A stretch of 64,000 nt of DNA. Source: Bacillota bacterium. GTDB taxonomy: Bacteria; Bacillota; Clostridia; DSM-8532. The DNA lies in NCBI GenBank assembly GCA_023411795.1, contig JAEYOK010000027.1, forward strand, positions 62,001 to 126,000, read 5' to 3'. Made by a program: the position numbers and the translations under genes. Shown here piece after piece: positions 25,763 through 33,808 of the stretch (positions are counted from its first letter, which is position 1; the number at the start of each line of letters is the position of its first letter). Under the pieces are notes generated by a model, which ran no database searches, was not told the origin of the DNA, and saw nothing but the letters and a program-made list of their open reading frames with translations.

Positions 25763-26455
25763 TCATTTTTCAGCAATTGCAATAACCATTGAATGAATAA
25801 AAGAGACACCTTTTTCTTTTAATATTTTAGCACAAGTATTAATCGTTGTTCCAGTTGTTAATACATCATCTACCAATAAAATGCTTTTTCCCTGGATAGA
25901 AGACCCTGAACGTACAGAAAAAGCTCCTTCAAGATTTTTTATTCTGTCCTCTCTTTTTAGCAAACTTTGGGCGCGGGTATATTGTGTTTTAATAAGAATG
26001 TCGGTTCTTATCTCTCTATTAAAGTATTTAGCTAAATGTACCGCAATCAACTCCGATTGATTGTATCCTCTATGTCTCTTTTTTCTGGGGTGCATAGGGA
26101 CAGGTACTATATAATCAAATGTCGGTATCTGTCCATACTTATTGAGTTCTTCATATATAAGGTAACTCATAGTTTCAGAAAGTTTCGGCTGATTTTTGAA
26201 CTTGAATGTATGAATTGCAGTCTCAACCCCATCCAGATAGTAAAATGCAGCGAAAAAGCTATCAACATCGGGAAGGATACCGCTTTCTCCGAAACCTCTT
26301 CCGTAGCTTTTAAGGCCTTTTCTGCATTGTTCGCATAGACATACTAAAGAATCCTCCCTTAAGATTGCTTCACAAACCATGCATTTTACAGGGAAGATCA
26401 ACCGTATAATTCTCTCAATCAGTGAGACTGGCTTCAAGTTAGTTACTGATTCCAC
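25763..26455 (-). CDS. comFC: ComFC-type phosphoribosyltransferase-like protein
   Basis: This is a 230-residue protein with an N-terminal zinc-binding part (FPVKCMVCEAI, LCEQCRKGL) and a PRPP-binding-like loop ILLVDDVLTTGTTINTCA near the C-terminus. The segment HRGYNQSELIAVHLAKYF is typical of ComFC/GntX. ComFC helps DNA uptake in transformable bacteria, probably by handling incoming single strands, but homologues are widespread and natural competence is not implied by this gene alone. Its start overlaps the 3' end of recD2 by 17 bases, so the two DNA-related genes are likely cotranscribed, here without a comFA helicase. Confidence 0.9.
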   Translation of the reverse strand: MESVTNLKPVSLIERIIRLIFPVKCMVCEAILREDSLVCLCEQCRKGLKSYGRGFGESGILPDVDSFFAAFYYLDGVETAIHTFKFKNQPKLSETMSYLIYEELNKYGQIPTFDYIVPVPMHPRKKRHRGYNQSELIAVHLAKYFNREIRTDILIKTQYTRAQSLLKREDRIKNLEGAFSVRSGSSIQGKSILLVDDVLTTGTTINTCAKILKEKGVSFIHSMVIAIAEK

Positions 26456-28661
26456 CGATTCTCTCCTTCAAGCCCGAATATCGTTCCTTTTCGTTAACGT
26501 TCCTAATCATTTCTTCCATGATTGTTGGACTTCCAACCAGTACCACAAGCTTTCTGGCTCTTGTTACAGCTGTGTATAGAAGGTTCTTACACACAAGACC
26601 TCTGGGCACACCAAGAAGCGGTATTACAACAGCCGGAAACTCCGTTCCCTGACTTTTATGAACTGTAATAGCATAGGCGTGTTCAAGATTGTCCAAGATA
26701 TCGAACCTGTATTCGCAAACTCTGTTGTCATCAAACCTTACCGTTACAAGCTCTGCCTTTACATCAATATCCATTATAATCCCTAAATCACCGTTATACA
26801 CCCCTAATCCTTCAGAAAAGCATCCGTTCTCATCTGTTAGGGTCCATGGCATTGAATAGTCGTTTCGAATTTGCATAACCCGGTCACCGAGTCGGAATAT
26901 CGCACCACCATATACTTTTTGGGGCTTGTCCTCGTTTTCGGGATTAAGTACCTGCTGAAGAATCACATTTAGATTTCGAACCCCGGTTTCGCCTTTTTTC
27001 ATGGGTGAGAGGATTTGTATGTCTTTTATAGGATCGAATCCGAATTGCTCTGGTATTTTATCTGTGCAAAGGTTTATTAAGCTTTCGATAACTCCATTAT
27101 TGCTTAATTTCGGGACAAAAAAGAAATCTCCCTCTTCGTAGTTCAAGGTCGGCATAAGGCCCTGGTTTATAAGATGGGCATTGGATATGATACGACTTTG
27201 CTCGGTTTGTCTGAATATGGTTTCCAGCTTCACCACAGGGAAAGCCTCACTCTCAATTATATCGGACAGAACCTTTCCAGGCCCCACTGATGGCAGTTGA
27301 TCCGAGTCACCTACCAAAACCAGACTTGCATCCTTTGGCAAGGCTTTTAGTAATGCTCTCATCATAATAATGTCTATCATGGAGGCCTCATCAATAATCA
27401 GCACTCGCGTATCTAGGGGGTTGTCCTCATCACGCATAAAATAGGGTTTCTCATCGTTCTCTATACTATAGCCAACCTCCAGCAGCCTATGTATGGTCTT
27501 GGCTTCATAGCCCGAGGTTTCGCTTATTCGTTTTGCTGCTCTCCCCGTAGGTGCAGCTAAAATTGAGTTAAGTCCCTTTTCTTCGAATATTTTAATCAAG
27601 GTTTTAATTATAGTCGTTTTTCCTGTACCCGGTCCACCGGTTATGATTGATAAACCGTTTGACAACGCACATTTTACAGCATCTTTTTGAATACTATCCA
27701 GAAATATGTTCTGTTCTTTCTCGTATTTTGCAATAAGTGAATCGCTTTCCTCAATCCAACCCTCACCCATACTTCTATTTAGTGAGGATAATCTTCTGGC
27801 GCAATACCTTTCAGCGTCTATAAAATCCTGCGTATAAACTCTCTCCGGATACTGTCTTTCGGTTACAATAAGACCCTCCAGGCGAAGTGAATCAAAAGCG
27901 TTCAATAAAAACTCTTCCTGGACCTTGGTTAACTTAGTCCCCAGCTTTAAAAGCTCTTCTTTCGGAACATAAGTGTGTCCGTTTGATATTGAAACAGACA
28001 ATAAATACATAATAGCGCTTTTTAACCTCTCCATGGAGTAAGGCTCAAAACCGGCTGAGATGGCAATCCTGTCGCATACTGAAAAACTTAAGGCAATATC
28101 GTTTTCTGCTAATCTGTAAGGGTTTTTACGAATCTCTTCTTCTGCCATAGTGCCGAACTTATTCCAAATTTTTACCGCAAAATTTGATGTCACACCAAAC
28201 CTTTGCATAAGCATAACTAAATTACGCATTTTTTCGTGTTCAAGGAAAGCTTGTCCATAAAAAAGAGCTCGCTCGGAAGAAATTCCTTTTATTTCTGTTA
28301 ACCGATAGGGTTCAAATTGAAGAACCTCGAAGGTCTTTTCTTTTAAATACTCAACTATTTTTTTTGCTGTTGCCGGCCCCAAACCCTTTATAAACCCGCT
28401 TGAAAGATATCTTAATATTTCTTCTTCCCGAGTGGGATTTTTTCTTTCACATTGGTCAACCACAAACTGACGTCCGTAATCTGCGTGAATAACAAAATCG
28501 CCCGAAGCAATTACACTTTCACCTTCGACTAATAGGGGCATAATCCCGACTAAAGTGATATGTGTATTATCATCGGACTTTAATTCACATACAGTATATC
28601 CGGTCTTTTCACTGGTATAACGGATTGAGACTATGGTTCCTCTTATTTGTTCCACTATCAC
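26439..28661 (-). CDS. recD2: RecD2-type DNA helicase
   Basis: This is a 740-residue superfamily 1B helicase that unwinds DNA 5' to 3' and works in recombination and repair in bacteria without RecBC. An N-terminal OB-like part (residues 1-75) is followed by helix-hairpin-helix-like repeats (GFIKGLGPATAKKIVEYL, LTEIKGISSERALF). The motor has Walker A IITGGPGTGKTTIIKTL, Walker B VLIIDEASMIDIIMM, VLVGDSDQLPSVGPGKVL, and the C-terminal HAYAITVHKSQGTEFPAVV and LLYTAVTRARKLVVLVG. Length and order match the family. It lies between a small membrane protein gene and comFC. Confidence 0.95.
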   Translation of the reverse strand: MIVEQIRGTIVSIRYTSEKTGYTVCELKSDDNTHITLVGIMPLLVEGESVIASGDFVIHADYGRQFVVDQCERKNPTREEEILRYLSSGFIKGLGPATAKKIVEYLKEKTFEVLQFEPYRLTEIKGISSERALFYGQAFLEHEKMRNLVMLMQRFGVTSNFAVKIWNKFGTMAEEEIRKNPYRLAENDIALSFSVCDRIAISAGFEPYSMERLKSAIMYLLSVSISNGHTYVPKEELLKLGTKLTKVQEEFLLNAFDSLRLEGLIVTERQYPERVYTQDFIDAERYCARRLSSLNRSMGEGWIEESDSLIAKYEKEQNIFLDSIQKDAVKCALSNGLSIITGGPGTGKTTIIKTLIKIFEEKGLNSILAAPTGRAAKRISETSGYEAKTIHRLLEVGYSIENDEKPYFMRDEDNPLDTRVLIIDEASMIDIIMMRALLKALPKDASLVLVGDSDQLPSVGPGKVLSDIIESEAFPVVKLETIFRQTEQSRIISNAHLINQGLMPTLNYEEGDFFFVPKLSNNGVIESLINLCTDKIPEQFGFDPIKDIQILSPMKKGETGVRNLNVILQQVLNPENEDKPQKVYGGAIFRLGDRVMQIRNDYSMPWTLTDENGCFSEGLGVYNGDLGIIMDIDVKAELVTVRFDDNRVCEYRFDILDNLEHAYAITVHKSQGTEFPAVVIPLLGVPRGLVCKNLLYTAVTRARKLVVLVGSPTIMEEMIRNVNEKERYSGLKERIGGISN

Positions 28662-28673
28662 ACCTGTTATTCA

Positions 28674-29021
28674 TTAACAACTTTCTCTCTTTGTTATCAT
28701 ACAATAGGACACCTGTTCAGGCAACACCTCAAGGGGATACATTCTTTTTAGCTTCTCAATAATCTTTATAGCCTCATCATCCTGGGGTGAAACCATAAGA
28801 TATATCTTACCGTCGGTCATTAACTTTTCAGGTATTGCTTCATTATAAATCTGCCTGATTAATCCCTCAAGTTTTGAACCGGAGTTATGTGGTAAGTATA
28901 CAATGAGCTTAATTCCATTGTCTGCAAATCTAGACTTACATAAACTATTCAGATATAATATTGTATACATAATTCCGACTAAGGCAAAGACAGATAATAC
29001 TACTAATACGAATACTTCCAT
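28674..29021 (-). CDS. Small single-pass membrane protein, unknown function
   Basis: This is a 115-residue protein with one membrane segment at residues 3-26 (FVLVVLSVFALVGIMYTILY) and a soluble part of about 85 residues. I do not recognise a family. The soluble part alternates strands and helices (IKLIVYLPHNSGSKLEGLIR, GKIYLMVSPQDDEAIKIIEK), as in a small alpha/beta domain. It is the first gene of the minus-strand run that continues through recD2, and it is divergent from the HD-GYP gene. The ATG follows AATGGAGCG. Confidence 0.7.
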   Translation of the reverse strand: MEVFVLVVLSVFALVGIMYTILYLNSLCKSRFADNGIKLIVYLPHNSGSKLEGLIRQIYNEAIPEKLMTDGKIYLMVSPQDDEAIKIIEKLKRMYPLEVLPEQVSYCMITKRESC

Positions 29022-29142
29022 TTAGACGCTCCATTGTGTGAGGTTATCCGGTAAGGCAATTATATAAATCCTGCGGGTATCCTTATATTGCTTAATTTAT
29101 ATTATGAAATACTACTACAGTGTGTTAATCTGGGGGACTTTC

Positions 29143-30195
29143 ATGCAGAAACTTACGTTAAATGAATTGGAAGCCGGAATGAAGCTTGCCAAGGATGTAA
29201 TACTTGATGATGGCCGTATTCTCCTACTCAAAGGCTTCACTATTAAGACCCGGCATTTAAAAAAACTTATGGCCTATAATGTTCCTTTTGTCACGGTTGA
29301 AGACACCCTGGCTAAACTGGAAGAAATCAGTGAAGAACGTGTATACGAGGATGCCTTTACAAACATAAAGGACATCATGGAATGTATTCGGTATGATGAT
29401 CAGGTTGATATTGCCACCCTCAAAGAAACCGTAAACGAAATGGTTGAGCATATTCTTAATGACGATATGGTTTTCATGACTCTTACCGGAATAAGAGATA
29501 TTGATAATTACACATTCCTTCATTGCGTTGATGTTTGCATATATGCTGTAGTCACAGCAAAAGCTCTCGGGATGAGTAGTGATGAAATTCAAGAGTTAGC
29601 GTTGGCCGCAATTCTCCATGATGTGGGTAAATGTAAGGTCCCTCTTGAGATATTAAATAAGCCCGGAAAGCTTACATATGAAGAATTCGAAATAATGAAA
29701 CGTCATGCTATTAACGGCTTAGAGATTACCACCCATCTTCCCGGATTGAATGATAAGATAGCACGGATTATTTGCCAGCATCATGAGAAGTGGGATGGCA
29801 GCGGTTATCCCCTTGGTTTAAAATCATACGACATCGAGTTGGGTGCTAGGATTATCAGCATAGCTGATGTATATGATGCCCTTACGGCAAATCGGGTATA
29901 TAGAAAACGATTCATGCCCCATGAAGCAGCTGAGTACTTAATGGCGCAAAATGAGAGCCAGTTTGACCCCAGAATAATAAAAATCTTCATAGATAATATT
30001 GCCGTATATCCTCAGGATATAATAGTCCTTTTAAATACCGGGGAGGTTGCCAAGGTATTACCTTCCAGAGGGATTCCCTCAATGCGTCCTAAAGTTTCGG
30101 TCATCACAAAAAAGGATGGTCCCCCGGTTTTTGACCCATATGAAATTGATTTACGCAATACTCCCACAGTATTCGTAGTTGATATTATAAGCTAA
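29143..30195 (+). CDS. HD-GYP domain c-di-GMP phosphodiesterase
   Basis: This is a 350-residue cytosolic protein. I start it at the ATG at 29143, because GGGGGAC lies just upstream; an in-frame ATG at 29104 has no ribosome site. Residues about 1-110 contain the small N-terminal region often seen before HD-GYP domains (LTLNELEAGMKLAKDVIL). The HD-GYP domain carries ILHDVGKCKVP and the full signature HHEKWDGSGYP, followed by GARIISIADVYDALTANRVY. Such proteins split the second messenger c-di-GMP, which generally favours motility; that fits the flagellar genes next to it. It faces metK across a structured repeat. Confidence 0.93.
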   Translation: MQKLTLNELEAGMKLAKDVILDDGRILLLKGFTIKTRHLKKLMAYNVPFVTVEDTLAKLEEISEERVYEDAFTNIKDIMECIRYDDQVDIATLKETVNEMVEHILNDDMVFMTLTGIRDIDNYTFLHCVDVCIYAVVTAKALGMSSDEIQELALAAILHDVGKCKVPLEILNKPGKLTYEEFEIMKRHAINGLEITTHLPGLNDKIARIICQHHEKWDGSGYPLGLKSYDIELGARIISIADVYDALTANRVYRKRFMPHEAAEYLMAQNESQFDPRIIKIFIDNIAVYPQDIIVLLNTGEVAKVLPSRGIPSMRPKVSVITKKDGPPVFDPYEIDLRNTPTVFVVDIIS

Positions 30196-30213
30196 TAAAG
30201 AATAGAGTTCCAA

Positions 30214-30243
30214 AGAATAAATTTCCTTCCGGAAATTTATTCT
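30214..30243. other. Perfect hairpin H1 with tetraloop
   Basis: AGAATAAATTTCC and GGAAATTTATTCT pair over 13 bases around a four-base loop (TTCC on plus, GGAA on minus, a GNRA loop). It lies 18 bases after the HD-GYP stop. It resembles a terminator but has no run of T outside the stem. It shares its outer stem with hairpins at 30349-30378 and 30467-30496. Confidence 0.8.
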
Positions 30244-30247
30244 CTAA

Positions 30248-30497
30248 GGGAACTTATTCTTTGTTTCGGTTAGATTGAACCGGAAAATTCCGTTGTTGCG
30301 AAGCAACAGCCGTTGCCCGATTATGCATCGGAAGGAATTTTCTCACAGAGAAAAAGTTCCCTGAGGGGAACTTTTTCTTTGTTTCGGTTAGATTGAAACG
30401 GAAAATTCCGTTGTTGCGAAGCAACAGCCGTTGCCCGATTATGCAACGGAAGGAATTTTCCCACAGAGAATAAGTTCCCCGAAGGGAACTTATTCTT
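30248..30497. repeat. 118-base structured tandem repeat, 2.1 copies
   Basis: Unit 1 is 30248-30365, unit 2 is 30366-30483, and a third partial unit covers 30484-30497. The two units differ at about seven positions. Each holds a GAAAATTCC/GGAATTTTC outer pairing, a TTGTTGC-GAA-GCAACA hairpin, a CCGTTG/CAACGG pairing (one mismatch in unit 1) and, at its end, a 13-base hairpin (30349-30378 and 30467-30496). The last hairpin begins right at the metK stop codon and has a TTCG loop on the minus strand. It fills the space between two convergent genes, so it may also serve as a two-way terminator. Confidence 0.9.
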
Positions 30498-31678
30498 TAT
30501 GATTGATTTCTCAAAATCTCAACCATGTCCAATCTCTCCCAGGTAAAGTCCGGGTCATTTCTTCCAAAGTGCCCGTATGCTGCTGTTTTCCTATAAATAG
30601 GTCTTCTCAGATCCAGCTTCTTAATTATTGCTGCAGGTCTTAAATCGAAGTTCTTTAAAACAAGCTCAGAAATCTTTTCGTCCGATATTTTTCCTGTTCC
30701 GAATGTATCAATGAGTACCGAAACCGGATGGGCAATTCCAATGGCGTAAGCAATCTGAACTTCAACCCTGTTAGCCAATCCTGCTGCAACTATGTTCTTA
30801 GCAACGTATCTGGCAGCATAAGCAGCCGAACGATCAACCTTGGTAGGATCCTTTCCTGAAAAAGCACCACCGCCATGTCTTCCCATTCCGCCATAGGTAT
30901 CTACAATAATCTTCCTCCCTGTTAGCCCGGAATCTCCTTTAGGACCTCCTACCACAAAGCGTCCCGTCGGATTTATATAATACTTGGTATCTTTATCAAG
31001 GAACTGAGCCGGTATAACCGGTTTAATAACATGTTCAATAATATCCTTTTCTATTTGGTCATGGTCAACATTATCACCGTGTTGCGTTGATATTACAACG
31101 GTATCAATGCGAACAGGCTTGTCCCCATCATATTCAACTGTAACCTGACTCTTGCCATCGGGCCTCAGATATTCAAGCTCCCCCTTTTTTCTTACCTCTG
31201 CCAGTCTGGCAGTAAGCTTATGAGCGAGAGATATTGGCATAGGCATTAATTCTGGAGTTTCATCACAGGCATATCCGAACATCATCCCTTGATCTCCGGC
31301 ACCTATAGCCTCGATATTGTCATCCATTAAGCTCTTTTTCTTTTCAAGAGCTTCATTAACTCCCATAGCAATATCAGCTGATTGCTCATCTATGGAGGTG
31401 AGTACGGCACATGTATCGTAGTCAAACCCATATTTCGCCCTATCATATCCGATATCCTTTATTGTCTCCCTTACGACCTTTGGTATATCAACATAACACT
31501 CCGTTGTTATTTCACCCATGACTAAAACCATTCCTGTTGTTACCGCTGTCTCGCAAGCAACACGGGCATTGGGATCTTTTTCAATAATTGCATCCAAAAC
31601 CGCATCGGAAATATTATCACAAATTTTATCAGGATGCCCCTCCGTAACTGATTCTGAAGTAAATAACCTTCTTGACAT
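30497..31678 (-). CDS. metK: S-adenosylmethionine synthetase
   Basis: This 393-residue enzyme makes SAM from methionine and ATP. The start is the ATG at 31678 (SRRLFTSESVTEGHPDKICD) behind AGAGGAT; the open frame upstream to 31822 is the riboswitch leader, not protein. Motifs include GHPDKICDNISDAVLDA, the GAGDQGMMFGYA loop, and GGGAFSGKDPTKVDRSAAY, which bind ATP, methionine and metal. SAM made here would feed the two methyltransferases of the glycan cluster among many others. Expression is very probably controlled by the SAM-I riboswitch and the promoter at 31926-31954. Confidence 0.98.
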   Translation of the reverse strand: MSRRLFTSESVTEGHPDKICDNISDAVLDAIIEKDPNARVACETAVTTGMVLVMGEITTECYVDIPKVVRETIKDIGYDRAKYGFDYDTCAVLTSIDEQSADIAMGVNEALEKKKSLMDDNIEAIGAGDQGMMFGYACDETPELMPMPISLAHKLTARLAEVRKKGELEYLRPDGKSQVTVEYDGDKPVRIDTVVISTQHGDNVDHDQIEKDIIEHVIKPVIPAQFLDKDTKYYINPTGRFVVGGPKGDSGLTGRKIIVDTYGGMGRHGGGAFSGKDPTKVDRSAAYAARYVAKNIVAAGLANRVEVQIAYAIGIAHPVSVLIDTFGTGKISDEKISELVLKNFDLRPAAIIKKLDLRRPIYRKTAAYGHFGRNDPDFTWERLDMVEILRNQS

Positions 31679-31756
31679 AGTAAAATCCTCTCTTTCTGTA
31701 TAAATGGAGATGCTAGAGGGCGATGCTACTTTTTCTACTCTAAATATCCTGTAGAT

Positions 31757-31784
31757 ATAAAAAATCCCTTCCAATGAAGAGATT
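31757..31784 (-). terminator. Riboswitch expression-platform terminator
   Basis: On the minus strand AATCTCTTC, loop ATTG and GAAGGGATT pair over nine bases and are followed by TTTTTT. It lies between the SAM aptamer and metK, where SAM-I riboswitches end transcription when SAM is bound. Confidence 0.85.
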
Positions 31785-31801
31785 ACACAATACAAATACT
31801 C

Positions 31802-31903
31802 CTCATCTGTCAGGATTATCATCCTGCGGGAATTGGCACCATTGCTTTTTACAGCCGGTTGCCGGGTTTCATCGGGCCCAGTCCCTCTACCTCTCTTGAT
31901 AAG
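31802..31903 (-). ncRNA. SAM-I (S-box) riboswitch aptamer
   Basis: The minus strand reads CTTATCAAGAGAGGTAGAGG, then GACTGGGCCCGATGAAACCC and GGCAACC, then GGTGCCAATTCC, the conserved S-box core in order. The closing stem P1 is CTTATC with GATGAG. It senses SAM and lies in the metK leader, so it gives feedback control: high SAM lets the downstream terminator form and stops metK transcription. Confidence 0.97.
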
Positions 31904-31925
31904 GTTCCTTATTCAACTCAAAAAA

Positions 31926-31954
31926 ATGATAACATACAAATTTTTAGCCGTCAA
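31926..31954 (-). promoter_or_regulatory. metK promoter
   Basis: On the minus strand TTGACG, 17 bases, TATCAT fits a housekeeping sigma-A promoter. Transcription would start just upstream of the SAM-I riboswitch. Confidence 0.8.
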
Positions 31955-31959
31955 GGACG

Positions 31960-31989
31960 TTGACAAACTTACAATTATGTAAATATAAT
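31960..31989 (+). promoter_or_regulatory. Promoter of the 32025-32429 gene
   Basis: TTGACA and TATAAT are both perfect consensus, separated by 18 bases. The -35 box lies only five bases from that of the divergent metK promoter, so RNA polymerase may compete at this site. Confidence 0.8.
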
Positions 31990-32024
31990 TGATATAAGTA
32001 AATAACAGCAAGGGAGTTAATTGA

Positions 32025-32429
32025 ATGAGTAAAATGAAAGATACGGCATTAGACAGCTTCCAATACGCTGTGCAAGAGTTATTGGTTCGAAATAAAAGCA
32101 TTTTGGATGAAATGTCCAAGCTGGAGGACTCCAATGCCCGTATAAACAGAACAATTTCCAAGGCCGTCACTCAATGTGGTTGTATAAAAATTAATGCCTG
32201 TAAGCAGGAATATCCTGAGAACATGGATTTAGAAAGAATTAAAGAATCTTTAAATTCACACTTGGAAGGAAAACTCTGCCCCAATTGCCGTGACATAATT
32301 GAAAAGGACATCGGGCGTCACTTGTTTTATCTTACGACTCTTTGCAATAATCTTGATTTGAATTTGTATGATATGATTCTAAAAGAATATGATAGACTAC
32401 AGCTTCTGGGGAAGTATAGCTTAAGATAG
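32025..32429 (+). CDS. Conserved-looking helical protein with cysteine cluster, unknown function
   Basis: This is a 134-residue, mainly helical protein with no membrane segment. I recognise no named domain. Five cysteines form a possible metal site: VTQCGCIKINACKQE near residue 50 and KLCPNCRDIIEKDIG near residue 88. The C-terminus FYLTTLCNNLDLNLYDMILK is amphipathic. It is driven by a near-perfect promoter and begins behind AAGGGAG. Its 3' end overlaps that of radA by nine bases on the other strand, and it is divergent from metK. The strong promoter argues that it is a real, expressed gene. Confidence 0.75.
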   Translation: MSKMKDTALDSFQYAVQELLVRNKSILDEMSKLEDSNARINRTISKAVTQCGCIKINACKQEYPENMDLERIKESLNSHLEGKLCPNCRDIIEKDIGRHLFYLTTLCNNLDLNLYDMILKEYDRLQLLGKYSLR

Positions 32430-33785
32430 TGTTTCAGAAAGGGCTTGATTGACGGTGGAAACCATCACAATATCAATGCCCTTTTCAATTCCTGATAAAA
32501 TATTCTTTCCCAGTTTAGGTACTATACATCTTTTAAAACCAAGACGTAAGCACTCTGTTATCCTTTTTTCCATTTGGTTTACAGCTCTGACCTCACCTGT
32601 TAGGCCAACTTCTCCGAAAAATACTGTGGTAGGGTCTATTGCCTTATTTCTAAAGCTTGAAGCAATAGCCGCAATCACACCTAAATCTGCTGCGGGCTCA
32701 TCCAGCTTAAATCCGCCCACCACATTAAGATATGCATCAAAGGCATTCAGTTGCATTCCTACCTTTTTTTCCAGAACCGCCATTAGCATTGTCATACGGT
32801 TATAATCCATTCCGGTGGCCTGTCTGCGCGCCATACCAAAGCTTGTGGCGCTGACAAGAGCTTGTACCTCAACCAATAGAGGACGCGTTCCTTCAATAAG
32901 CCCTACGACGGCTGATCCCGCTTGATCAGTAGCTCTACCTTCAAGCATAAGCGTAGAGGGGTTTACAACATCTTTAAGGCCTACCGAACTCATCTCAAAA
33001 ATTCCTATTTCATTGGTAGAACCAAAGCGGTTTTTGACTGCTCGTATTATCCTGAAATCCTGGTGGCGCTCTCCCTCAAAATACAAAACCGTATCCACCA
33101 TGTGCTCCAACACTCTGGGGCCCGCAATAGCGCCCTCTTTTGTAACATGTCCTACTACAAAAACGGTGATGCCATTTTTCTTTGAAATTCGCAAAAGCTT
33201 AGCTGTAACATCACGAACCTGGCTCACACTTCCGGGAGCTGACGTTAGTGCTTCCGAATATATGGTCTGAATTGAATCAATAACAATAAAATCAGGCTTC
33301 TCTTTTTCAATCAGCCCTTCTATTCTTTCAAAGGAAGTCTCTGAAACCATAAAAACAGATTTGCTTACAGCATTTAATCTGTCAGCTCTGAGCTTAATCT
33401 GCCCTACTGATTCCTCCCCGGAGACATAGAGCACTCTGCTGGATTTGGCTATTTGAGCGCACACCTGCAAAATGAGGGTTGATTTACCTATTCCGGGCTC
33501 TCCCCCAATTAAAATAAGAGACGCAGGAACCAGACCACCGCCCAGAACCCGGTCCAATTCAATACTTCCTGTTTTAATTCTGGATGTTTCGAGAATTTCA
33601 ATTTCTGAAAGAGACATAAGCTTAGGCAAGGATTGGTCCATGACTTTTAAGGTGTGCTGTGGAGACTCTTCATAGACCTCTTCTATAAGAGTATTCCATT
33701 TGGTACAGGATGGGCATTTACCCATCCAACCGCTACTTTCATATCCACATTCGCTGCAAACATATTTACTGCGAAGTTTTGCCAT
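32421..33785 (-). CDS. radA: DNA repair protein RadA
   Basis: This 454-residue RecA-related ATPase helps process recombination intermediates. It has all usual parts: the N-terminal zinc finger YVCSECGYESSGWMGKCPSC, Walker A LIGGEPGIGKSTLILQV, Walker B FIVIDSIQTIYSEAL, the RadA-specific KNRFGSTNEIGIFEM motif, and the C-terminal Lon-like domain (LNAFDAYLNVVGGFKLDEPA). The length is typical. It follows cysS by 23 bases, probably in one transcript with cysE and cysS. Confidence 0.97.
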   Translation of the reverse strand: MAKLRSKYVCSECGYESSGWMGKCPSCTKWNTLIEEVYEESPQHTLKVMDQSLPKLMSLSEIEILETSRIKTGSIELDRVLGGGLVPASLILIGGEPGIGKSTLILQVCAQIAKSSRVLYVSGEESVGQIKLRADRLNAVSKSVFMVSETSFERIEGLIEKEKPDFIVIDSIQTIYSEALTSAPGSVSQVRDVTAKLLRISKKNGITVFVVGHVTKEGAIAGPRVLEHMVDTVLYFEGERHQDFRIIRAVKNRFGSTNEIGIFEMSSVGLKDVVNPSTLMLEGRATDQAGSAVVGLIEGTRPLLVEVQALVSATSFGMARRQATGMDYNRMTMLMAVLEKKVGMQLNAFDAYLNVVGGFKLDEPAADLGVIAAIASSFRNKAIDPTTVFFGEVGLTGEVRAVNQMEKRITECLRLGFKRCIVPKLGKNILSGIEKGIDIVMVSTVNQALSETLS

Positions 33786-33808
33786 TGTATTGCCTCTTTC
33801 TTATTATA

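Noticed and set aside
30248..30497. CRISPR array
   Set aside because: Units are 118 bases, only two, contiguous without unique spacers, and no cas genes are present.
30248..30497. SAM riboswitch related to metK
   Set aside because: It lies after the metK stop and lacks the S-box core, which is found instead upstream of the gene.
31679..31822. Extension of metK upstream to 31822
   Set aside because: The stretch is the SAM-I riboswitch platform with its terminator, and the ATG at 31678 has a good ribosome site and the family's normal start.
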